Assembly (NCBI RefSeq): GCF_039831995.1
Contig: NZ_JBDOIO010000004.1
Coordinates: 310,001 to 374,000 of the forward strand
Reading direction: 5' to 3'
Length of the DNA: 64,000 nt
From: Paenibacillus pabuli
Lineage (GTDB): Bacteria > Bacillota > Bacilli > Paenibacillales > Paenibacillaceae
In this document: positions 54,761 to 63,957 of the stretch, one piece after another
How positions within the stretch are numbered: the stretch's first letter is position 1
Layout: every line of letters starts with the position of its first letter
The notes under the pieces: model-generated
Told to the model about the DNA's origin: nothing
Database searches by the model: none
The model's input: only the letters and a program-made list of their open reading frames with translations
Program-made: the position numbers and the translations under genes

Positions 54761-55633
54761 ATGAATATTGAGAACATTGAAGCGTTTGTATATATCAATC
54801 ATTACGGAAGCTTCAATAAGGCTGCCGAAGTACTCTTTTTGTCCCAACCATCTGTAACGGCTCGTATTCAATCGCTGGAACGTGAGCTCGGCTGCAAGCT
54901 GTTTGATCGGCTGGGCAAACAGATTGTGCTCACGGATGAGGGGAGAAAGTTCCTTCCGTACGCCCAGCAGGTGCTGCAGGTCATCCAAAAGGGCAGACAG
55001 AAGATTCAGCAGCGCCGGACTACACCGGACGCGCTGCGTCTCGGCAGTACTGTATCGGTATCCAATTATGTCATTCCAGACTTCCTGCCCAAAATCAAGG
55101 AAGCCTATCCTGAGGTCAGCATCAAGCTCACCACCGCTACGACAGATCAGTTGATCGCGAAGCTGCTTAATCAGGAGATTGATCTGGCGTTTGTACGCAA
55201 GGTCATGCACCCGGCCATTCGTACCATTGCTTTTTATGAGGACCCGATCCAACTGTATGTTTACAAGGGACATCCATTTATTGAACGCGGACACGTCAGC
55301 ATGGAGGCGATTCGCCATGAGCGGCTGGTCTTCTTCGAATGCGGTTCCCTGGACTGGCTGCGTATTCACCGTGCGTTCGACTCCCTGGACCATCCGCCGG
55401 ATATTACATACCATGTGGATCATTCGGAAACGGCGAAGAAACTGGTTCTGCAGGGAGCAGGTATTGCCTTTCTGCCAGGACTGACCGTGCAGAAGGAAGT
55501 GCAGGACCAGGAACTGTTTCCCATTCAGGTCCATGAAGTTGCTGGTGTATCGTTGCAGATTAGTGTCGTGACGCTAAAAGAAGAACATTCACCGTTTGCA
55601 GAGCCCTTTGGGGAGCTGCTGCGGCAGTTATAG
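54761..55633 (+). CDS. LysR family regulator of the monooxygenase cluster
   Basis: 290 residues. The winged helix holds SFNKAAEVLFLSQPSVTARIQSLERELG; the effector domain begins about residue 90 (DALRLGSTVSVSNYVIPDFL). YtlI and CysL-type regulators occupy the matching place in Bacillus sulfur-salvage loci, activated by O-acetylserine or related signals. The start ATG follows GGAGGCG; the frame starts 8 codons earlier. It is embedded in the operon it probably controls, and is a candidate reader of the repeated motif at 48952 and 50467. Confidence 0.87.
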   Translation: MNIENIEAFVYINHYGSFNKAAEVLFLSQPSVTARIQSLERELGCKLFDRLGKQIVLTDEGRKFLPYAQQVLQVIQKGRQKIQQRRTTPDALRLGSTVSVSNYVIPDFLPKIKEAYPEVSIKLTTATTDQLIAKLLNQEIDLAFVRKVMHPAIRTIAFYEDPIQLYVYKGHPFIERGHVSMEAIRHERLVFFECGSLDWLRIHRAFDSLDHPPDITYHVDHSETAKKLVLQGAGIAFLPGLTVQKEVQDQELFPIQVHEVAGVSLQISVVTLKEEHSPFAEPFGELLRQL

Positions 55634-55690
55634 AAGCAAGAACGGGCTTGGCAGCCGAATACGGCAGCACAATTGGAGGAGGAGAAACGT

Positions 55691-56752
55691 ATGGGGATTC
55701 GTCTTGGCATATTGGATCAGACCCCAATCTATGAAGGGGAGACGCCGGTGGATGCATTCCGGCATACCATTGAGCTGGTGCAGCGTGCAGAGCAGCTTGG
55801 ATTTCACCGGTTCTGGGTATCGGAGCATCACGATTCAGGGCATGTGGCAGGTTCTTCGCCAGAAGTGCTGATTTCTCATTTGCTGGCACATACAGAGCGG
55901 ATTCGTTTGGGTTCCGGCGGGGTGATGCTCCAGCATTACAGTCCTTACAAGGTTGCTGAGAATTTTAATGTGCTCGCAGCGCTCGGACCGGGAAGGATCG
56001 ATCTGGGTATAGGACGTGCGCCAGGAGGACTGCCCCGTTCAACGCAGGCTCTTCAGCAAGGAATCCAGGAGGCAGCCTCACTGAAGGAGAAAATACGGCA
56101 AGTGAAGCAGTTTATTCATAATGAACCGCATGCAGATGAATCCCATCCACTTGCCGGCTTAAGTGCTGCACCTGTATCCGAGATACCTGCAGAGCTGTAT
56201 GTACTCGGAGCAAGTGTCGATAGCGCTGGCATGGCGGCCGAACTCGGACTCCCCTATGTATTTTCCTTGTTTATTAACAGCAATATTGAAGTGGCACAAG
56301 AAGCCCTCCGTGTCTATCGCGAGCAGTTCAACCGTTCAGCGGGCCGGGAGCCTTACGCCGTTCTTGCCATATCATTAATTGTGGCAGAGAGTGAGGAGGA
56401 GGCTGAAGGGCTGGCGAGTGAGCACATGCTGGTCAAGATCCACCTGGAGAATGGCAAAGTGCTGACGGTTGGTTCGGTGGAGCAGGCAGAAGAATTCGGA
56501 CGGCAATCGAACGAGAAATATCGCATTGAGGTTCTGGAGCCAAGTGTAACTCGCGGAACGAAGGAAACGGTAGGTCAGGCTCTGCAGAAATTTCAGGATG
56601 ATTTTGCCATGGATGAACTGATTGTCACGACAGCCACGCGTGATTTCGCGAAACGCATTCGCTCTTTTGAATTGCTGCGCGAGGCACTGGATGAACAGGG
56701 ACTGGGTGAATTCTGGAGTGAATCCGAACCTGCGAAAGCCGCTATTGGTTAG
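55691..56752 (+). CDS. Luciferase-like FMN-dependent monooxygenase (YceB/YtmO-like)
   Basis: 353 residues of the LLM superfamily. RLGILDQTPIYEG, FWVSEHHDS, RIRLGSGGVMLQHYSPYKVAENF and LGIGRAPGG are the group's substrate and flavin blocks. YtmO/CmoO of Bacillus, in a similar gene set, oxidises S-modified cysteines. The start ATG follows GGAGGAGGAG; the TTG at 55673 lies at that ribosome site. It precedes the deacylase by 58 bases. The substrate is inferred only from neighbours. Confidence 0.87.
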   Translation: MGIRLGILDQTPIYEGETPVDAFRHTIELVQRAEQLGFHRFWVSEHHDSGHVAGSSPEVLISHLLAHTERIRLGSGGVMLQHYSPYKVAENFNVLAALGPGRIDLGIGRAPGGLPRSTQALQQGIQEAASLKEKIRQVKQFIHNEPHADESHPLAGLSAAPVSEIPAELYVLGASVDSAGMAAELGLPYVFSLFINSNIEVAQEALRVYREQFNRSAGREPYAVLAISLIVAESEEEAEGLASEHMLVKIHLENGKVLTVGSVEQAEEFGRQSNEKYRIEVLEPSVTRGTKETVGQALQKFQDDFAMDELIVTTATRDFAKRIRSFELLREALDEQGLGEFWSESEPAKAAIG

Positions 56753-56810
56753 AAGAGGATTCAGACCTGCATGTTTTCTGTACATGAATGACGATGAAGG
56801 AGGCAACGTT

Positions 56811-58037
56811 GTGAAGAGTGAGCTGGAACAGACCAAGCCGCAGGCAGAGCAAGAAGAAGAGAGACGCACGCAGATCATCCCTATTGTAACGGATGAAGCA
56901 TTTGCAGAGCGGTTAATTGCGATTCGGCGACATCTGCACCGCCATCCGGAATTGTCAGGCGAGGAAAGGGAAACAACGGCTGCTATTCGTGGTTGGCTGG
57001 AGGAGGAAGGGGTACGTATTGCAGACGAATATTCACTTCGTACGGGCCTTATTGCCGAGATTGGTCAGGGCGACGGCCCAGTTGTCGCCCTAAGAGCAGA
57101 CATTGATGCTCTGCCCATTCAGGAAGAGACGAAGCTGGAATTCGCCTCACAGGTTGCAGGCAAAATGCATGCTTGCGGGCATGATGCACATACGGCGATA
57201 TTGATTGGTGCTGCACGATTGTTGAAACAGCGGGAGTCCGGGCTGCCGGGCAAAGTAAGGCTGCTGTTCCAGCCTTCGGAGGAAAAAGCCACAGGCGCGC
57301 GGCAGGTTATTCAGAGCGGAGCGCTGTCTGACGTCCGTGCCGTGTTTGGTCTGCATAACAAACCGGATCTTCAGGTCGGCACAGTCGGTATCCGGGAAGG
57401 AGCACTTCTGGCAGCGGCAGATGGTTTTGTAGTAAACGTCGAAGGGGTGGGCACACATGCTGCGGTACCGGAAGCGGGAATCGATCCGATTGTTGTTGCC
57501 TCGCATATTGTAACGGCTTTGCAGGCGATTGTGAGCCGCAATGTAGGTGCACAGGAGAGCGCCGTGATCAGCGTGACTAAGATACACAGCGGTACAGCCT
57601 GGAATGTCATTCCGGATCAGGCCATATTGGATGGCACGGTGCGAACCTTTGACGAGAAAGTCCGTGCACGTATTCGTGAACGATTTAACCAGGTCGTGGC
57701 TGGTGTAGCGGCAGCATACGGTACACGTGCGACGGTGCGCTGGATTCAGGGACCGCCTGCGGTGGTTAACGATGCTTCGCTGGCCTCCGCGGCAGAACAG
57801 GTGGCGGTTGAAGTGGGATTGAACAGTGTCCGACCGCTGCCTTCCCCGGCAGGTGAGGATTTTTCCTTTTATCAGAAGGAGGTTCCGGGCCTCTTCCTCT
57901 TCCTGGGTACATCCGGACCGCATGAGTGGCATCATCCTGCTTTTGATCTTGATGAACGGGCGCTGCCGCTGGGAGCGCATCTGCTCGCTGCTTTGGCGGA
58001 GCAAGCGCTGCACAACCTGCAGCTGCAGCGTGATTGA
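56811..58037 (+). CDS. M20-family amidohydrolase (N-acyl amino acid deacylase)
   Basis: 408 residues. Dimetal motifs: RADIDALPIQEET, MHACGHDAHTA (His and Asp ligands), QPSEE, and HEWHHPAFDLDE near the end. The lid domain starts near GVGTHAAVPEAG. Such enzymes remove N-acetyl or N-acyl groups; in sulfur-salvage loci this frees cysteine derivatives. I choose the GTG at 56811 behind AAGGAGG. The frame extends 63 codons into the previous gene without a ribosome site. A terminator follows, closing the cluster. Confidence 0.9.
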   Translation: MKSELEQTKPQAEQEEERRTQIIPIVTDEAFAERLIAIRRHLHRHPELSGEERETTAAIRGWLEEEGVRIADEYSLRTGLIAEIGQGDGPVVALRADIDALPIQEETKLEFASQVAGKMHACGHDAHTAILIGAARLLKQRESGLPGKVRLLFQPSEEKATGARQVIQSGALSDVRAVFGLHNKPDLQVGTVGIREGALLAAADGFVVNVEGVGTHAAVPEAGIDPIVVASHIVTALQAIVSRNVGAQESAVISVTKIHSGTAWNVIPDQAILDGTVRTFDEKVRARIRERFNQVVAGVAAAYGTRATVRWIQGPPAVVNDASLASAAEQVAVEVGLNSVRPLPSPAGEDFSFYQKEVPGLFLFLGTSGPHEWHHPAFDLDERALPLGAHLLAALAEQALHNLQLQRD

Positions 58038-58075
58038 TGTGATGGCGTAAAAACCAAATAGTATGCTTTCAAAAA

Positions 58076-58107
58076 GACGGTTACCCTCCTGGGGTGACCG
58101 TTTTTTG
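58076..58107 (+). terminator. Terminator of the monooxygenase-deacylase operon
   Basis: ACGGTTACC (58077-58085) pairs with GGTGACCGT (58093-58101), followed by TTTTTG. Confidence 0.85.
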
Positions 58108-58242
58108 TCTAGTAGGCAGAGAATGAATGCAAAATAAATAGATGGATTCAAAACAAAGAAGCATCAACATCTCCAGTACATTAAGACATCTGCACTCTGG
58201 TACAGGAGGGAGATGAAGTTCTCTTGAAATGGAAAAATATTG

Positions 58243-58271
58243 TTGACGACCTCAATTTTGTATGCTATATT
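58243..58271 (+). promoter_or_regulatory. Strong promoter of the cnt metallophore operon
   Basis: TTGACG (58243-58248), 17-base spacer, TATATT (58266-58271), about 100 bases before cntK. A palindrome CGATTATTAATCG (58277-58289) covers the start-site region. Confidence 0.75.
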
Positions 58272-58286
58272 TTTCTCGATTATTAA

Positions 58287-58301
58287 TCGTAAAAATTACT
58301 A
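58287..58301. promoter_or_regulatory. Zur-like zinc-repression box
   Basis: TCGTAAAAATTACTA matches the Bacillus Zur consensus TCGTAATNATTACGA at 13 of 15 positions (the wildcard counted). It lies just after the -10 of the cnt promoter, a position that blocks transcription when zinc is plentiful. Confidence 0.6.
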
Positions 58302-58371
58302 TTAACAGAAGCGGGCCGTGCACAGGTGAAACTCATCCGAATCTGAATGAACAGGAATAGAGGTAGCTGGG

Positions 58372-59271
58372 ATGAAACAGGAGATCGAATTTATCAAGTT
58401 TAATCCAACACAGAACATGACGGTTTTGGTGAAAACAAGTCATCCAGCAGAGGAGTACCAACATATCGCTTCAACCATCATGTCCTACGATCATGTATAT
58501 GCGGAGCAGGTCGGATTTATTGTGCCATCGCTTCAGCGCGGAGCTGCAGCACGGTTGCATATGGCCGGAGGAGAGTTTTGTGGTAATGCCTGTATGGCTC
58601 TGGCAGCCTACCTTGCATCTGAACAGGAGATGGATTCTCAAGATTACACTGAATTGCTGCTTGAGGTCTCGGGTACAGATCAGTTGATCACCTGCCAAGT
58701 GAGGAAGGAGCTGAATGAATACTTTTGTCAGGTGACCATGCCGATTCCCAGACAGATTGGACGGCAGACCATAACGTACGAAGGCATCGATCTGGATATG
58801 ATTATTGTCCGGTATGAGGAGTTCATTCATATCGTGGTGGAGGTGGACGGGTTCGATGATGGGATCCGAAAAAGAGCACAAAACCTCGCGCGTCTGCTTG
58901 GACTAACCCTGGGAGACAAACTGATTGGCATTTTGTTGTTCAATCCACGTTCCAAAGAGTTGGCTCCGCTGATTTATGTTCCGGGACTGGATAGCCTGAT
59001 ATGGGAACGGGGATGCGGTTCAGGCACGGCTTCGCTGGGCGCCTATCTGGCCTGGAAGACAGGAAGAGAAATTGCTGCCCGAATTAAACAGCCCGGAGGT
59101 TCGATCAAAGTTGTAGCCCAGATCGATGAACATGGGCTGGGGAGCATTCACATTGAAGGTTCTGTCGGCATTGTGGCACAGGGGAAAGCATTTATTGATG
59201 CACAACAGTTGGACATGAATAAGGGGGAAGCACATGAATACGGTCGTGGATTTTACCAGACAGTTGAATGA
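58372..59271 (+). CDS. cntK: Histidine racemase CntK, opine metallophore synthesis
   Basis: 299 residues of the diaminopimelate-epimerase fold, converting L- to D-histidine, the first building block of staphylopine. The two catalytic cysteines are present: Cys70 in GGEFCGNA and Cys215 in ERGCGSGTAS. The opening IEFIKFNPTQNMTVLV and the late QPGGSIKV follow the CntK pattern rather than true DapF. A GAGGTAGCTGGG ribosome site precedes the ATG. It overlaps cntL by 38 bases and starts the cntKLMABC operon. Confidence 0.9.
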   Translation: MKQEIEFIKFNPTQNMTVLVKTSHPAEEYQHIASTIMSYDHVYAEQVGFIVPSLQRGAAARLHMAGGEFCGNACMALAAYLASEQEMDSQDYTELLLEVSGTDQLITCQVRKELNEYFCQVTMPIPRQIGRQTITYEGIDLDMIIVRYEEFIHIVVEVDGFDDGIRKRAQNLARLLGLTLGDKLIGILLFNPRSKELAPLIYVPGLDSLIWERGCGSGTASLGAYLAWKTGREIAARIKQPGGSIKVVAQIDEHGLGSIHIEGSVGIVAQGKAFIDAQQLDMNKGEAHEYGRGFYQTVE

Positions 59272-60040
59272 TTTTCTGAGTAGCTTTGAACAACTTGCCC
59301 GGAAATACGATCATTCCGTTCATCATGCGGAACAGATGGAGCTTGCCATCAATGCCTATTCCCACTGGATCACCGATAAGCATCACGAGTCATTCTGGGC
59401 AGAGAAGGAACTTGAGGGAAGCGCCGATTTTGAACAGCTTGTACTGGATTTAAGGTGTCAATCTTCCCGCTGTGTAGCGATCATGGAGAAATATCGGGCA
59501 TTGAAGCTGCAGCACGGAGATGGGGAGATCGCGGATTATTTCAGAAATATTGAGGAATGCATTGAGAAGGAATTCGGCAGCTTTCATGTCACTTCAGAGT
59601 CCAAGGTGCTTCTGATCGGCTCGGGTGCATTTCCAATGACTCCCCTGCTTATCGCCAGAAGGACGGGGGCACAGGTGGTAGGCATTGATATTGATGAAGA
59701 GGCAATCGGATTAGGTCAGACTGTGGTGAATACATTGGGGGCTGGTCTCCGCATCCATTTGCAGAAGGCGGCTGTTCAGGAACTCGATTTTACGAAAGAA
59801 GCCACGCATATCATTTTCAGTTCCACGGTCGCTATAAAGTATGACATCCTGGATCAGCTTCATTCACTCACGAATGAAGACGTTGTTGTCGCAATGCGAT
59901 ATGGCAATGGATTGAAGTCCTTGTTCAATTACCCTCAGCAGGAGACAGACCCGCTAAAATGGCGACTCGTTGACAATATTTTGCGACCGCACGATGTGTT
60001 TGACATTGCACTGTATCAGAAACCTTCGTATGTCGGATAA
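59234..60040 (+). CDS. cntL: Nicotianamine synthase-like aminobutyrate transferase CntL
   Basis: 268 residues. It transfers the aminobutyrate part of S-adenosylmethionine to D-histidine. The helical N-terminus is followed by YFRNIEECIEKEFG and a Rossmann SAM site: VLLIGSGAFPMTPLLIARRTGAQVVGIDIDEEA. The sequence VVAMRYGNGLKSLFNYPQQE is a CntL hallmark. The ATG follows AAGGGGGAAG, inside the cntK end. CntM starts 17 bases after its stop. Confidence 0.92.
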   Translation: MNTVVDFTRQLNDFLSSFEQLARKYDHSVHHAEQMELAINAYSHWITDKHHESFWAEKELEGSADFEQLVLDLRCQSSRCVAIMEKYRALKLQHGDGEIADYFRNIEECIEKEFGSFHVTSESKVLLIGSGAFPMTPLLIARRTGAQVVGIDIDEEAIGLGQTVVNTLGAGLRIHLQKAAVQELDFTKEATHIIFSSTVAIKYDILDQLHSLTNEDVVVAMRYGNGLKSLFNYPQQETDPLKWRLVDNILRPHDVFDIALYQKPSYVG

Positions 60041-60056
60041 GGAGAAGGAGGCACAT

Positions 60057-61370
60057 ATGATTGGTTTTGAACGAGTCTTAATCATGGGAACAGGGCCTGC
60101 ATCCGTTCAACTAGCTGTATTATTCAAGAAACAACGAGGCTCAACCATTGGCTTGGCAGGAAGGGAATCGCTTCGATCCAATGAATTCTTCGGCTCCTTG
60201 AAACGTCATGACCAGCACATTCAGGTAAGCGTTCAGAATGAGAAGCATCGGAGTGTGGCAGGCGAGTGTAGAGTGGATCGGATTTTTACCGGGTACAGTC
60301 GGATTGATGGCAGCTGGGATACGCTGATTCTTGCTGTGACGACGGATGCTTATGTTCAGGTATTAAGTCAGGTGAATCCGGATGTCCTGAAGCAAGTGCA
60401 GTGCATCGTGCTGATCTCTCCCACATTTGGATCGAATCGCCTGGTTCATCAGTATGTAAATGAGTTAGGGTACAATCCCGAAGTGATCAGTTTCTCCACC
60501 TATTGTGGGGATACGCGATGGGCGGATCGTCAGCCCTCGAATCATGTCGTGACAACCGGCGTGAAGAAAAAACTATATATCGGTTCCACGCAAACCCCTT
60601 CAGAACGAATGAACGAATTATGCAAAATGGTTGAGCAGCTCGGTGTGGTGATGGAAGTGATGGCCTCCCCGTTGGAAGCGGAGACACGAAACATCTCGCT
60701 GTATGTGCATCCGGCATTGTTCATGAATGACTTTTCTTTGAACGCGATTTTTGGTAACGCTGATGTCCAGACGTATGTTTACAAGATCTACCCGGAAGGG
60801 CCTATCAACCAAGATCTCATTCGGAATATGCTCGCAGGATGGAAAGAAATCATGAGGATTACAGACCGGTTGAACATCCGCCCACTTAATCTGCTTCAAT
60901 TCATGACAGACGATAATTATCCGGTTCATTTGCAGAGTTTATCTCGCCGTGATATCGAAGAATTCACAGGGTTGCAGGACATACATCAGGAGTATTTGCT
61001 GTACATACGGTATACCTCGTTACTGATTGATCCTTTCTCGCAGCCGGACGAACAAGGGAGATATTTTGACTTTTCAGCCGTACCATTTCGGAAGATGTTC
61101 ATCAATCGGGAAGGACAGCTTGAGATCCCAAGGATGCCCCAGGAAGATTATTACCGCATCAAAATCATTCAGGGCATTGCAAGGCATCTCCGGGTGGACT
61201 GCCCCACTATAGACAAATTCATCGCTACCTATGAGAACAAACTACATCAAGTGGTACAGGAACAGAGAGAACTGCCGTTATCCAGCGCATTTCAGATCCA
61301 GACGTTTGCTGGTGATCTGAACATGATCTGTGAAGGACTTGAAAACTATCATCAGGAGGACATGTTGTGA
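60057..61370 (+). CDS. cntM: Opine (staphylopine) dehydrogenase CntM
   Basis: 437 residues. It reductively condenses the CntL product with an alpha-keto acid. The nucleotide loop is MGTGPASVQLA. From memory of the Staphylococcus aureus enzyme, Arg33 and Asp150 set cofactor and keto-acid choice. The matching residues here are Arg36 (in IGLAGRESL) and Asp152 (in FSTYCGDTRW), which predict NADPH and pyruvate. Blocks HAETRNxSLYVHPxLFMNDFS and LLIDPFSQPDE also fit. The ATG follows GAAGGAGG; a longer frame lacks a start signal. It overlaps cntA by 4 bases. Confidence 0.92.
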   Translation: MIGFERVLIMGTGPASVQLAVLFKKQRGSTIGLAGRESLRSNEFFGSLKRHDQHIQVSVQNEKHRSVAGECRVDRIFTGYSRIDGSWDTLILAVTTDAYVQVLSQVNPDVLKQVQCIVLISPTFGSNRLVHQYVNELGYNPEVISFSTYCGDTRWADRQPSNHVVTTGVKKKLYIGSTQTPSERMNELCKMVEQLGVVMEVMASPLEAETRNISLYVHPALFMNDFSLNAIFGNADVQTYVYKIYPEGPINQDLIRNMLAGWKEIMRITDRLNIRPLNLLQFMTDDNYPVHLQSLSRRDIEEFTGLQDIHQEYLLYIRYTSLLIDPFSQPDEQGRYFDFSAVPFRKMFINREGQLEIPRMPQEDYYRIKIIQGIARHLRVDCPTIDKFIATYENKLHQVVQEQRELPLSSAFQIQTFAGDLNMICEGLENYHQEDML

Positions 61371-62986
61371 AAAAGGGAAGATCCAGTATGGGCTTAAGTA
61401 TTGTATTCGCGCTGGTTTTGGTCGTATTGGCCGGTTGCGGCGAGAAGGGAACTGCACAGACGGGGGCAGCAGATGGGGAGAAGAAGACGGATCTGATCTA
61501 TGCCTCCGCCAAGGATATTAATGATATGAATCCCCATTTGTATACAGGTTCCATGCCTGCTCAAGGGATGGTATATGAGTCATTGGTAGAGAACACGGCC
61601 GATGGCATTCAGCCCTTGCTTGCGGAATCATGGGATATTTCCGAGGACGGTAAGGTGTATACCTTTCATTTGCGAAAAGACGTGAAATTTCAGGACGGAG
61701 AACCTTTCAACGCCGAGGCGGTCAAGGCGAACTTTGATGCGGTTCAGGCCAATAGTGAGAAACATGCGTGGATTAAGCTGTCCACCAAAATTGTGAGTAC
61801 AAATGTCATTGATGAACATACCGTTGAATTGGTGCTGTCTAGTACCTATTATCCGACATTGGTGGAATTGTCCATGACCAGACCCTATGTGTTCATTTCC
61901 CCGAAAGACATGATCAATGGCGGGACCAAAGATGGTGTGAATGGTTACCATGGAACAGGGCCATACCTGCTTACAGAGCACAATGTGGATGAAAACGCGA
62001 CGTTTGTTGCAAATGAAAACTATTGGGGAGGCAAACCCGAAATTCAAAAAATCGTAGCCAAAGTTCTCCCGGCAGGAGAGACAACGTTTCTGGCCTTGCA
62101 AAAGGGTGAAATTGACTTCGTGTTCACGGATGACCGGGGTGCCGACAGTATTGATGTCCATGCCATGAATCAACTGGCGGAATCAGGAGAGTATCAGGTC
62201 GTACGAAGTGAGCCGATGAACACGAGCATCATTGCGGCCAATAGCAGCAAAAAGGATAACCCGGTCAGTGAAACAGCCGTTCGGGAAGCCATCTGGCATG
62301 CCATCGATCGGGATACGATCAGCAACGACATTTTTGAGGGGACACAGACACCTGCCCAGACCCTATTCTCTTCCAATGTGAATTACGCCGACGTGGAATT
62401 GAAGACACGACTTTATGATGTAAGTGCTGCAGAGAAGCTGCTGGACGAAGCGGGCTGGACTTTAGCTAGTGGTGCTGCTGTACGAACCAAAGAAGGGCAA
62501 GAGCTGAAGATGGATTTATATTATGACAGCAATTCCTCTACGCAGAAAACACAGGCTGAATACATTCAAAATGAATTGAAAAACATCGGTATCCAGCTAT
62601 CCATTATCGGGGAAGAATCTTCTTCCATCGCAAACAGAAGATCTACGGGAGAGTACGATCTGCTGTTCAATCAAACCTGGGGACTGGCTTATGATCCTCA
62701 GAGCACCATTTCCGCATTTGCCTCAAGCTCAGCCTATCTGCATACGACAAGCGGAATGCCTGACGCCGAGGAAATGTACGCCAAGATTGAAGACGTGATG
62801 GTATCCACCGATGAGAATACAAGGAAATCACTATACGCCGACATCATGACCATGGTTCACGAGGAAGCCGTGTTTATCCCTATTACGAACGGAAGCATGA
62901 CCATCGTTGCACCAAAGAACCTGGATGGCATTGCATTTAAGCAGACCCAATTTGAGCTGCCATTCGAGCGAATGAAATTTCAATAG
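61367..62986 (+). CDS. cntA: Metal-metallophore-binding lipoprotein CntA
   Basis: 539 residues. A signal peptide with lipobox LAGC (Cys24) is followed by an SBP family 5 domain (YTFHLRKDVKFQDGEPFNAEAVKANFD, GYHGTGPYLLTEHNVDENATF, FNQTWGLAYDPQST). In staphylococci CntA captures the metal-staphylopine complex for import. It starts with GTG overlapping the cntM stop, behind AGGAGG, so translation is coupled. It is distinct from the sulfur-cluster binding protein at 50537, though of the same family. Confidence 0.9.
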   Translation: MKKGRSSMGLSIVFALVLVVLAGCGEKGTAQTGAADGEKKTDLIYASAKDINDMNPHLYTGSMPAQGMVYESLVENTADGIQPLLAESWDISEDGKVYTFHLRKDVKFQDGEPFNAEAVKANFDAVQANSEKHAWIKLSTKIVSTNVIDEHTVELVLSSTYYPTLVELSMTRPYVFISPKDMINGGTKDGVNGYHGTGPYLLTEHNVDENATFVANENYWGGKPEIQKIVAKVLPAGETTFLALQKGEIDFVFTDDRGADSIDVHAMNQLAESGEYQVVRSEPMNTSIIAANSSKKDNPVSETAVREAIWHAIDRDTISNDIFEGTQTPAQTLFSSNVNYADVELKTRLYDVSAAEKLLDEAGWTLASGAAVRTKEGQELKMDLYYDSNSSTQKTQAEYIQNELKNIGIQLSIIGEESSSIANRRSTGEYDLLFNQTWGLAYDPQSTISAFASSSAYLHTTSGMPDAEEMYAKIEDVMVSTDENTRKSLYADIMTMVHEEAVFIPITNGSMTIVAPKNLDGIAFKQTQFELPFERMKFQ

Positions 62987-63021
62987 GGCACATTGGATTT
63001 CGTGTTGAAAAGGAGAAGGAT

Positions 63022-63957
63022 ATGGGGAGTTTTATCGTCAAACGAATTCTGCTCGCAATACCCCTGCTGTTGATTATTTCGTTTATAACCTTTGTTCTGA
63101 TCAATCTTTCACCGCTGGATCCTGCCGTTGTGGTGTTACAGGCGCAGGAAGTTCCGCAGATTACGGATGAGCTGGTTGCCCAAACCAAGGCGGAGCTTGG
63201 CATGGATCAGCCGTTTTTGATTCAATACGGGAACTGGCTGCTGGCTTGCCTGAAGCTGGACTTTGGCGAGTCCTATGTGACCGGGAATTCCGTCTGGTCC
63301 ATGATTGGCCCGGCATTTGTGAACACGCTCAAATTAACGCTGATATCTTCCGTGTTCATTATTCTCTTCTCGATCCTGTTAGGTGTTGTCTGTGCGATGA
63401 GGGAAGGGAAAATGATGGATAAGTCCGTACGGGGCTTCTCCTTCCTGCTGACGGCGATACCTTCCTACTGGCTTGCAGCTATGCTGATCTGGTACTTCTC
63501 CGTCAAGCTTGATCTGCTGCCCACCAGCGGAATGGATTCGCCGCAGAGCTATATTCTTCCGGTCATCGTCATTACGGTAAGTTATGTAGGTATCTACTTC
63601 AGGAGCGTCAGAAGCTCCATGCTGAACAATTTGAATGAAGATTATGTCCTTTACGCGCGAGCCAGCGGAATTCCCGAGAGAAGGGTAACACTGCATATTT
63701 TGAGAAATTCACTGCAGGTGTCCGTTTCCATCTTCTGTATGGCCATACCCATTGTACTTGGAAGCACCGTTGTGATTGAGAATGTGTTTGCCTGGCCAGG
63801 TCTCGGGCGGCTAAGCGTCAGATCCATACTGAGCAGGGACTATCCGATTATCCAGGCATACGTGCTTATTCTGGCTGTCACTTTTGTGCTGTTCAATACG
63901 CTTTCCGATATCGTGAACGCAGCAATGAATCCCAAACTCAGAAAGGAATTCGAATGA
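63022..63957 (+). CDS. cntB: Metallophore ABC importer permease CntB
   Basis: 311 residues with six membrane spans. MGSFIVKRILLAIPLLLIISFITFVLINLSP opens it, and the coupling loop is DYVLYARASGIPERRVTLHILRNSLQ. DppB/NikB-like family; its place directly after cntA identifies it as CntB. AAGGAGAAGG precedes the ATG. Its stop overlaps the start of the next permease by 4 bases. Confidence 0.92.
   Translation: MGSFIVKRILLAIPLLLIISFITFVLINLSPLDPAVVVLQAQEVPQITDELVAQTKAELGMDQPFLIQYGNWLLACLKLDFGESYVTGNSVWSMIGPAFVNTLKLTLISSVFIILFSILLGVVCAMREGKMMDKSVRGFSFLLTAIPSYWLAAMLIWYFSVKLDLLPTSGMDSPQSYILPVIVITVSYVGIYFRSVRSSMLNNLNEDYVLYARASGIPERRVTLHILRNSLQVSVSIFCMAIPIVLGSTVVIENVFAWPGLGRLSVRSILSRDYPIIQAYVLILAVTFVLFNTLSDIVNAAMNPKLRKEFE

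Noticed and set aside
54326..55534. 402-residue minus-strand frame opposite the SsuE-like and LysR genes
   Set aside because: It spans two well-supported genes and an intergenic gap, with no motif of its own.
58372..59271. Diaminopimelate epimerase (dapF)
   Set aside because: Same fold and Cys pair, but operon context with CntL and CntM and the N-terminal sequence indicate histidine racemase CntK.
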